Shown: positions 10,975-19,200 of the stretch, piece by piece
Numbering within the stretch: position 1 is the first letter of the stretch
Layout: every line of letters begins with the position of its first letter
From: Ustilago trichophora
Lineage: Eukaryota; Basidiomycota; Ustilaginomycetes; Ustilaginales; Ustilaginaceae
Direction of reading: 5' to 3'
NCBI GenBank assembly: GCA_900323505.1
Contig: OOIN01000021.1
Span: 496,001-560,000, forward strand
Length of the DNA stretch: 64,000 bases
The notes under the pieces: generated by a model
The model's database searches: none
Seen by the model: only the letters and a program-made list of their open reading frames with translations
What the model was told of the DNA's origin: nothing
Program-made: the position numbers and the translations under genes

Positions 10975-11321
10975 ACATCGATCATACACAAAGCAAGTTT
11001 TCCTTTGACATGTTTGGGGACAAGTTTTTGTCGATGGGAAGGAAAAAAAAATCAAAAAAGCTCTCACATCTTGTACTTGTATCCCGAATGATGAGCAATG
11101 TCGTCTTCTTGGCGATCTCTCTTATGACTGTCGATCGTTGTGGGTGTGCGGAGTGCTGGAGACAGCGTTGAGCGTTTGAACCGACAAAACCAGGACAAAG
11201 GGGAAGGTTTTCTGGATTTTATTTCCGCGTTAGGTCACTCATAGACCAAATACTGTATTTGGCTTTAGGATGATTACCAAAGGTAAAGGTTGATGGTAGG
11301 ATGGCAGGTGATTTTGTGGAT
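10975..11321. other. 3' flank of the GATA gene
   Basis: 347 bp between the GATA stop codon and the inverted-repeat element. It includes an A-rich stretch near 11042. No gene seen. Confidence 0.6.
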
Positions 11322-11362
11322 TCATATCACAACAAAAGGAAATAGCTGGCCTTGGAGCCACC
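11322..11362 (+). repeat. left terminal inverted repeat
   Basis: Pairs with 12213-12253 with four mismatches. Its inner end is GAGCCACC. Confidence 0.85.
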
Positions 11363-12212
11363 TGCAGAGCGAGCCAGGTTGGCTCCTACCTAGGTGCCAC
11401 CCATAGAGCCACCCCCAATTGGATGGCTCTGCAAAGGGGTGGTTTTGACAAGGAGCCACCTCAATTATCAGCCAGCGGGCTGCTCACTCAATGCTCCATC
11501 CCACAATCAATTGAAATGAGGTCTAATCATTGCATTCAAATGCCAGAGTACATACAACCATACCAGCAGAGCAAATGACGGTGTGAGCAGTGTGAGTGGT
11601 GTGAGCGGTGTGGGCAGCAGTGGGAGCAGCAGCGTGAGGTGGCAGCAGCACTGGAAGCAACAATGGGAACAGCAATTGGCATGAGCAGTGTTGGTGACAT
11701 GGATGGTGGCAACAGGTGAGATGGACCGCAAAGCAAGAGAGGAGATTAAGGCAAGAAAGAGAAGAAGGCATTGGTGTCAGTTGATGTCAAGCAGAGGCAA
11801 GTGTGGAACAAGCCAGCATGACACTTACTTGTAAGGTTGATGGTGGCTGGCAGGATGGTCAAAGTAGGGACAGAAGAGATGTGCTGCACTTCAGCAAATA
11901 TATATATTCCACCTGCTCTTCCGCACAGATCGACTTGCCTCTGTGTCTCCGAGACGACACTGGCAAAGTGCCTGAGCTTGCTGACTCACCAGGATACACA
12001 GTTGCTGGCCATGGAGCCACCCAGGAAGCCATCGTCCTCAAGAGCTGGCTGCAGACCCACCATGGAAGTCACCCTTGCTGGACGGCTGCGGTGAGGAGCC
12101 ATCCAACAGAGCCACCAACCTCAAGAGCCGGCTGCAGAGCCACTTTGACAGCCACCTTCAGTGGTTGTCTCCTCAATGGAGCCACCCCAGAGCCAGCCAT
12201 GGTGGCTCGGTA

Positions 12213-12253
12213 GGTGGCTCTGAAGCCAGCTATTTCCTTTTGTTATGATATGA
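12213..12253 (-). repeat. right terminal inverted repeat
   Basis: Inverted copy of 11322-11362. Its inner end on the + strand is GGTGGCTC. Confidence 0.85.
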
Positions 12254-12424
12254 TTGATGTGTGTTCAAACGGGGATTTTTTGGCCTTGATCAAGTCTGAG
12301 TCGCCTCTCACAATACTTCTCGTTCTCCTTTGACCAGAATCACTTTGCAAAAAACCGCCAGGTTAAAGCCAAAAAAAAAAAAAAAGTATAAAACATCATA
12401 TCCTTAAAACAACCCCATCATAGG

Positions 12425-14809
12425 CTACTGATACCTCGAGCTGTACTTCCACAAAGTGGACAACTCCAAGACTCTTCTACTCTTGAGATCGAAAGCTGCT
12501 ACAGCAGGGTCAAAATTTCGAGCTTTGTCGATGGGGTTGTTGATGATGTAGGATCGATAGCATAGTTCGATGTTGGTGTTGTTGAAGTGTGATGCATTGG
12601 CGATTAGGGTTGGTTTTTCGATGGTTGTTGGAAGACGAGGAAATCCGGGTCCTAGTCTAGGACGTTTTTGCGCTATGAAAGATGTATCGTTGCTGGTGGT
12701 GGTGGAAGAGGAACGGGTCAAGTTGAGATTTGTCAACGATACAACGTCACCCGGTCGAAGTGCTGTTGGTGTGGTGGAAACAGAAACAGATGCAAAAGCT
12801 GAAGTTGCATTTGATTTACTCTGCCATTCTCCCAAACCATCCCCTCTAGTATCGTTCAAAATAGATCCATCATCTCCAACCATTCCCCGTTGAGGAAGAG
12901 ACTCAGTCCATTCCCTCGCCAATCTGCCCCAAACGACAATCTTAAAAAACACCTTTTCACCAACCTCTTGCTCTGTCACAACCTTCCACTCCCCACTACT
13001 CGTACTACCCTCTCTCAACCGACGGATGGTCGACATGTGTCCATCCATTACGATCAGTTCCACCCTTTCTGTCTTGCCATCCCCATGCTCTGCTTCTTCG
13101 CCCTGATGCTCCAATGCGTCTTTGAACGCTTTCGAAACCCCACGTCGCGTCTCGGCCCTACCAGCAGTGTCCAGCACTGGCAATTTGGTCGTAGGCTTGT
13201 CGACGGGAAACTTGCATCGCACCCTCGAAACTTCCCCAACTTCTTTAACCACAACCAGCAGATTCACCCTCGAACTCGCCGCCCCCGCCGCATCCGTACC
13301 GAACCGTGGTCGAGGAGCGGAGAGAAAGTGCATCGGGTGCGCAAGGATTCGTGAAACAGGCGTCACCGAAGACAGGTTGAAGTGCAGAGTTGGTGGAGGG
13401 ATGATAGAGTGGGTTGCCATCGAATCTTCGGTGGAGTTGGAGTTGGATTGGGAAATGGAAGAAGGGGGGAGGAGGAAGGTGGGGAGGGATGCGTTGCGAT
13501 CGTTGAAGGTTGGTAGCGTTTGACGAAGGTCTTGCTGGGCTGGGTTTTGGTTGGATGCTTCAGCAGCGGGCATAGAAGGTGTGATTGAGGCGTTAGCTGA
13601 GGTGGGGACTCGAGATTCTTGAGATGGTCCAGAAGAGGGAGGGTGAAGAACAAAGCTAGTAAGCTCGCCAGCAGTGGTGGTAGCGGTGGTGGTGTTGGCG
13701 GCGAGGGATGTGGACCCACGAGGACGTTTGCTGAAGAATGTAAAGCGACAAGTGGTCGCTGGTATCGGTGCTCGGATTTGAAGTGATGATGCAGAACCGT
13801 CTCCCTCTCCTCTTTCTCCTCTGAATGATGCATCTGATACGTCCGCAATCGTCGGACCAATCGCAGGCAAACAGGGAGCCAAGAGGGAGTCGTCGAACGT
13901 TTGCCCTACCCTCGAGTCGTGAATATCGCGTGGTTGGCTTTCAACGTCGTTGCTGTGGTCGATTACGCTTGTGTTGGTTTGGTGGTGCAACTCAGCATTT
14001 CGCACAAGACCTGTCGATGGTGATACACTCGGCAGACCCGCCAAGACGCTTCGAACGGGAATCGAAAATTTGCTCTGCTCTGCATCTCCATCGCTCTCAT
14101 CATCCACAGCAAGATTGACCCTACTCACATCATTCAGGTCATCTTCTGGCGTCTGGTCTGCTGCTCCAACATCTTCGCCTACAAAAACTCTACTCGTATC
14201 CACATCTCCCTCTCCCTCCTCCTCCTCCTCCTCCTCTGGGCGATGAATTTGCTTTCCTCCGCCCAGAATCCGTGTCAGAAACGGAGGAGCCCGTTCAGGA
14301 GTCTCTATAACAACTACCGGACTCCTAATCCTCACCCTTTTGGCCATCCTGCCAGTGCCCGTCCCTTGTCTGACACTGATTCTGTTTGTGCGCGGCTGAT
14401 CTACGTCGGCTCCAGCTATGCCGTGTAGCAGCTCCCAGGGCACCTGTGCGGGAGCATCCGGGACGATGGACTGAGGGAGCGATTCTTCAACTTCGGTGTA
14501 TGGTGGGTGTAAGTGAGGGTCTACTGAGTCGGGTACTTCTTGAACATCATTTTCGTGGTTTGGAATGATGCGCGATTCGTTGGCGAGTATCAAGGGCTCG
14601 CGAGCAACTCGGTCGATAGAGCAGGTTGAGGAATTGTCATGGAGCGTTGCTGAGATTCGAGTCTCGTCGCATAGTATCGTGGCTATGTTGGCGGCCGCTG
14701 GAGTGCGGGGATTGGCGCTGAACTGAAGCCTATCATAACATCGATCCGAGTCTTCTCCGTGAGCAAAGTGGGACAGCTTTGGCGGCGGGAGAAACACCAA
14801 GCTACGCAT
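12425..14809 (-). CDS. unrecognised protein: disordered N-terminal half, OB-fold-like C-terminal region
   Basis: 794 codons from the first ATG (14809, MRSLVFLPPPKLSHF). The frame is open further upstream but only with a GTG. Residues ~30-500 are Ser/Thr/Pro/acidic and low-complexity. From ~510 to the end the sequence becomes ordered and beta-rich: VNLLVVVKEVGEVSRVRC, then VELIVMDG, FFKIVVWGRLAREW, LRPGDVVSLTNLNL and a terminal NTNIELCYRSYII strand. This order (strand, strand, W-G-x-A-x-x-W, L-x-P-G-D-V-V) resembles OB folds of the RPA70/SHLD2 type that bind single-stranded DNA. That is inference from pattern only; the family is not recognised. It shares a 302-bp divergent promoter region with the saf4-like gene. 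Confidence 0.75.
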   Translation of the reverse strand: MRSLVFLPPPKLSHFAHGEDSDRCYDRLQFSANPRTPAAANIATILCDETRISATLHDNSSTCSIDRVAREPLILANESRIIPNHENDVQEVPDSVDPHLHPPYTEVEESLPQSIVPDAPAQVPWELLHGIAGADVDQPRTNRISVRQGTGTGRMAKRVRIRSPVVVIETPERAPPFLTRILGGGKQIHRPEEEEEEEGEGDVDTSRVFVGEDVGAADQTPEDDLNDVSRVNLAVDDESDGDAEQSKFSIPVRSVLAGLPSVSPSTGLVRNAELHHQTNTSVIDHSNDVESQPRDIHDSRVGQTFDDSLLAPCLPAIGPTIADVSDASFRGERGEGDGSASSLQIRAPIPATTCRFTFFSKRPRGSTSLAANTTTATTTAGELTSFVLHPPSSGPSQESRVPTSANASITPSMPAAEASNQNPAQQDLRQTLPTFNDRNASLPTFLLPPSSISQSNSNSTEDSMATHSIIPPPTLHFNLSSVTPVSRILAHPMHFLSAPRPRFGTDAAGAASSRVNLLVVVKEVGEVSRVRCKFPVDKPTTKLPVLDTAGRAETRRGVSKAFKDALEHQGEEAEHGDGKTERVELIVMDGHMSTIRRLREGSTSSGEWKVVTEQEVGEKVFFKIVVWGRLAREWTESLPQRGMVGDDGSILNDTRGDGLGEWQSKSNATSAFASVSVSTTPTALRPGDVVSLTNLNLTRSSSTTTSNDTSFIAQKRPRLGPGFPRLPTTIEKPTLIANASHFNNTNIELCYRSYIINNPIDKARNFDPAVAAFDLKSRRVLELSTLWKYSSRYQ

Positions 14810-15111
14810 CGTCGATGAATGGGTCGACGTCCATTCCGACCCACCCCAAAATCCTCCGTCGAATAGGCGGTTGCGTTGATTGAGTGTAAGGCAAAGTGTG
14901 GTTTGATGAGAAGTGTTGGTTTGGCTGAGAACAACACCTTTTCTCGACGCCACCCTGTCATGTCTGTGTTTCTGCCTGCTCCACTTTTTTGTTTTTTGGA
15001 GGAGCTGCAGTGCGCTTTGACGTGCATACCTTCCTTTCTTCCACCATCACACAAACACGACATCACAACAAAACAACTCATCTGTCATCACCCCATATCG
15101 CAAGCTTCAAA
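14810..15111. promoter_or_regulatory. bidirectional promoter region (OB-fold-like gene / saf4)
   Basis: 302 bp separates two divergent start codons. The part next to saf4 is C/A/T-rich, as in smut leaders. No clear TATA box. Confidence 0.5.
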
Positions 15112-16023
15112 ATGCAGGGCTTTGGAATGGGCCGTTACCGCCCACCAGATTCAGATCCTCGCAACGAACCCTTCAACACCACCTCCCACCCCCTAGGCAA
15201 GCGAGCACGTCTTCTCGACTCACATGGAATCCTCATTGTCCGATTCGAACTGCCATTTCCCGTCATTTGTCTTTCCTGCGATGTCCATTTAGCTCAAGGA
15301 CGACGATTCAACGCACGCAAAAGACAGGTTGGCGAATACCTGAGTACAAAGATCTGGGCTTTCGAATGCAAGTGTACCTGTGGGAAATGGTTCGAGATTC
15401 GTACCGATCCCGAGAAGGCTCAGTATGCCGTGACAGAAGGGGCGAGGAGACAGGTTCAAGAATGGGATCCTGAAGAAAATGGCGGTTTTCCGGTGTACGA
15501 TACCGAATCTGAAATGGACAAAAAAGAAGAACAAGCCAAAGATGCATTTGCAAAGCTCGACGAGGATCAGAAGGAGAAATCCAAAACAGCACAACGACAG
15601 GCCAGAGTGGAGGAGCTGGAACATCACTCTAAAGCTACCTGGAGCGATCCTTACATGCTGAATTCGAAGCTACGAAGAACATTTCGTCGGGAAAAGAGGA
15701 AACGCACAGAGCAATTGGAGAAGGATATCGAATTGAAAAATCGGATCGGTTGGCATCAAGATAAGCCTCTTGCACACGTCTCTACGCCAGCTACCTCTGC
15801 TCGCGACGGAGAAAGGTGGGAAGCTCAACGTCTAATCGCCAGTAAAAAGAAAACCCAGGGGGAAAGGGGACCGTCGACCGCGGCACAAAAACTTCAGGCT
15901 ACTTTATTGACCAATAATAGGCGGAAGATGGATCCCTTTCTCCGTCAGATTCAGCAGAACAGTTCTGCCTCTGCCATGTTCTCGGATGGTAGTAGCAAGA
16001 AGATCGTCCGTCCCAAAGCTTAA
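15112..16023 (+). CDS. saf4: CWC16-family splicing factor, Saf4/CCDC130 type
   Basis: 303 codons from the ATG at 15112. The start is chosen because MQGFGMGRYRPPD is the characteristic N terminus of this branch; upstream codons in the same frame are leader. The family core follows: HPLGKRARLLDSHGILIVRF, then a zinc-binding set of cysteines (CLSC near residue 53, CKCTC near residue 85) and FEIRTDPEKAQYAV. The rest is a charged helical region (DKKEEQAKDAFAKL, RRTFRREKRKR) typical of these coiled-coil proteins. CWC16 proteins act at the catalytic spliceosome; the Saf4/CCDC130 branch is linked in yeast to discarding aberrant or postcatalytic complexes. Length is normal for the family. Confidence 0.88.
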   Translation: MQGFGMGRYRPPDSDPRNEPFNTTSHPLGKRARLLDSHGILIVRFELPFPVICLSCDVHLAQGRRFNARKRQVGEYLSTKIWAFECKCTCGKWFEIRTDPEKAQYAVTEGARRQVQEWDPEENGGFPVYDTESEMDKKEEQAKDAFAKLDEDQKEKSKTAQRQARVEELEHHSKATWSDPYMLNSKLRRTFRREKRKRTEQLEKDIELKNRIGWHQDKPLAHVSTPATSARDGERWEAQRLIASKKKTQGERGPSTAAQKLQATLLTNNRRKMDPFLRQIQQNSSASAMFSDGSSKKIVRPKA

Positions 16024-16236
16024 GTCGATCGAGCTCCAAGCACACCAGCATCCAAGATAAATGATGTCCTTGTCAAACTTGTACACCACCATATATCCAA
16101 CACATGATACCCCAAAGACAACCCGTCTTCTCATCAACGACCACACGCACAACAATATGAATGCGAATCCAGTTGAACACATCGACAAAAGCCTAAAAAG
16201 CGAGAAACAAAAACATCTATCGTTCCGGTCGTAAAG
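16024..16236. terminator. shared 3' flank of convergent genes
   Basis: 213 bp lies between the stop codons of saf4 (+) and the large membrane protein (-). No defined signal beyond A-rich stretches. Confidence 0.4.
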
Positions 16237-19200
16237 CTACGTCTCCCTTGGCTTCCCTTCCCCATCTTCTTCCTCCCAAGGAGGTCTGCGCCTACACTCA
16301 GGCTTCATCAACTCATACCTCTCTCCCTTGCCACTTTCGTCCTTGACAAGTTTGAGATAGAGATACAGCTTCTCCCTCTCGAACTTGACCACTACGGGAT
16401 GCAACGAGAGCCACTGCAACGAGCGCACTTTGAACCTCTGCCAGCGGGTATCTGTAGCGAACCCATCCATGCGCTGTTCCCATCGATAGGCGGTACGGAC
16501 GATAACGCTGTCGTTGGAATAGGCCGTACCCCCACCAGTGTACTGCGACGGGGTTAGGGATGGGTTGGCCGTCATTCCCCAACTTCTTTCTTCCTGATGA
16601 CGCGAGTCTGGATTGCGATCATGGGGGAATAAGTGAGATGCAGTGTTGGTGGTGGGATCCTCGTCAACGGTGGAAAAATCCCTACGCGTGGCTTGCGTGG
16701 CATCGTGCCCGAGACCCACTTTGATCGTTGCCGCTCGTCGCAAAGCTGAGTCGACGGGGTCCAAGAAAGGGTTTTCGCCAGGACGAGGATCAGAGATTCG
16801 TCCCTTGATGTTTTTGCGATGCGGTGCGTGGTGTGGATCGGACCATCCTCTGCCCGAGTTTAGGACTCGGCCATCATGATGTCCTGCAAAGACAATTTCG
16901 TTTAGGTAGAAATAGATCCGGTTCAACAAGCCCCGGTTGAAAGGTCCGCCCTTAGCACCGCTGTTCTTCCACAACCCTCTCCTAGCCAGGAACTGTTCCA
17001 ACGCCTGCCTCGTCATCGGCCTGTACGCAATCGAGGTGGGGTATTGCGGCGAGAAGCTGCGCCGGTACTTGCGAAGGAGGGAATAGTCGTTACTGTTGAG
17101 ACGCCAGATTTCGTCAAAGATGATCCACCAGAATCGATGGACGGGAGAACGGTTGATCGCCGCCAGACGCTCGTACATTAGCGTCATACAGCCTTCGTAC
17201 AGCATAGGCAGATTGCGCATGCTTCGCCCGCAACCGGTTTCCACCAGTGCCATCCGGAAACCCAAAGGGCTCAGACCGTCGTTGTCAAACACATCCGACA
17301 AGAACGAGTAAGGAAGCACACGCTCTTTCCACCTTGACTCTCGCTCAAAGTCTCGTCGATACTTGCGAAGAATCTTCTCGACGAGGGGTGCTCGGTCGAC
17401 GATAAGCATCTCGTTGTCTTGCAGAAAGCGGGAGAGGGTGGCGTTCATGTCGAAGTCTTCGGTGAGACCAAACGCGCGAGATGCACTGATCTCGATTCGT
17501 TTCTTGACGGTACTGAGGGCTCCGGTGGCTTCCTTCATCTTGCCCTCTTCGTAGACGATCGAGACTTCAAAGCCGCTGTCAAAGTTGTATCCGGCCCAGT
17601 CGAACTCGTTTCGGCGTTCGATCTTGAGTGTGCCTTCAATGTACGAGACGGGCGTTGCTAAGACGTACTCGGATTGCCCGTTGGATGCGCCGAGGACTCC
17701 GAATCGGGGCAGAGCGTGACGACGTTGTGAGATGCGCCCAAACATCTTGTCTACGAATGCTATGCCGCTAGTAGCATCGCCAACCTGCACATTTTCGATA
17801 TACGGACAGAAGACCATCTGACCCTCCAGCGCACGCAGAGCTCGACGGACCATCTTCCGACTCACCACTTTTGGGTCCGAGTTCTGCTCGATGTACGCTT
17901 CAAACTCTTCGATGCGGGTCAGCGAGATGCTGTGCGGGCTGCCTTCGTCGTAGCGCAGCACGAGAGTCGGTGGGAAGGGAACGAGGAAAGCTTTGCCAAA
18001 GAACGACATGACCCCAGACGGGAATGGCGGTTCCTGCGGTCGCCAGTATGCATCTGGGCCTGCAAAGTCTCTCTGAATGGTGCGAATGAGCTTTTGACGA
18101 TAGATACCTTCTTCCGTCCGACAGAAATCCACTTCGCGTCGATATGCTTCGATGCCGATCTGCTTGACGATCTTGAGGTTTTCAATGTGACGTTCGGCCA
18201 CAGATCCCTGAAAGTCGATCAAGTACGGAGGCCATTTGTCCTCGTCAGAGACAGAAAAGGCGATGACCTGCTCGAGAGGCATGTGGTACTCGCGACCGCA
18301 TAAAATGAGGATAGACAGCGTCTCTTCCCACACGCGGCGCTTGATGTGCTTGGTAATGTCGAGGACGGGTGAAAAGACGTCGATGGTGTAGTCGACGCGG
18401 CTCTGCCACCGCTTGACCTGGTGCGCAACGAAGGACATTCCGATGAGGGCAAAGTAGATATTGCCACCATAGGTGAAAGCTTGGACAATGTAGAGGATGG
18501 TCGTGTTGTACACGGTAGATCCTTGCACGTTGAGAGCGACAAGCAGACCAATTATGGCGGTCAATACATATCCTACACGCGAGACCATCTCGGATCGATT
18601 GCCGATCTTGTCGACGAAGGGCTTGATGAACAGATGAACACCCAGCAACGAAGCCATGACGATGATCAAGGTGCTCTGTTGAACCACGAGCATGGTTCTG
18701 GTAGGGTAGGAACGGAAGAGGCAGTTGTCCTTGGCCAAAACACCAATGATGATCAGATTGGTAAACTTGAAGAGCAAAATGTAGAGTGGCTTGTAGTATC
18801 CCCATTTGCGATGATAGGAGTTGTAAAGGAAGTTGAAGGGCGACTTGTCACGGTTAAGTAGGCGATGGTAGTAGATTTGCATCTCTTCCTCGCTGCGCTT
18901 CCTACCCAATTCGTTGAATGGGCTTACGTGCGGCAGCATCTCCTTGATGGTCATCATGAGCTTGTACGGATACCAGAGTGTGTAAAAGATGATGGTGAGC
19001 ACCGCCATGGGGATGATGAGGTAGGCCCAGTTGAAGGCATCCTTGCGCATAGTGGTGGTGTAACAAAAGTCGAGCGGTGCACGCCAAATATCTGGATCAC
19101 CGAGCAAAGCACCTGGAACGGGGTCATCAATACCGCCCTTGTATGGGTTGGGTACCGGCCAAAAGTCGCTGGACCAAACCAGTGCATCGACGGCCAACTT

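Larger units (their letters stand above)
11322..12253. mobile_element. MITE-like non-autonomous element with ~41-bp terminal inverted repeats and GAGCCACC subterminal repeats
   Basis: Bases 11322-11362 and the reverse complement of 12213-12253 agree at 37 of 41 positions; the shared core is AACAAAAGGAAATAGCTGGC. Internal to the repeats, short GAGCCACC/GGTGGCTC-type units recur in both orientations, at about 11355-11475 and 12010-12220. The middle (11575-11720) is a degenerate GTGTGAGCAG-like tandem array. No transposase frame was found; the ~136-codon frame at 11803-12213 reads through the repeats. Each end has a TA three bases inside the boundary used here (TCA-TA-TCAC and its mirror), compatible with a TA target duplication, but no longer duplication is visible. 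The family is unassigned. Confidence 0.75.

Noticed and set aside
11803..12213. 136-codon frame inside the inverted-repeat element
   Set aside because: The sequence is made of the GAGCCACC-type repeats and shows no transposase catalytic motif.
12425..14953. Longer form of the OB-fold-like protein starting at 14953
   Set aside because: That start is GTG; the first ATG is at 14809 and the extra 48 codons fall in the promoter shared with saf4.
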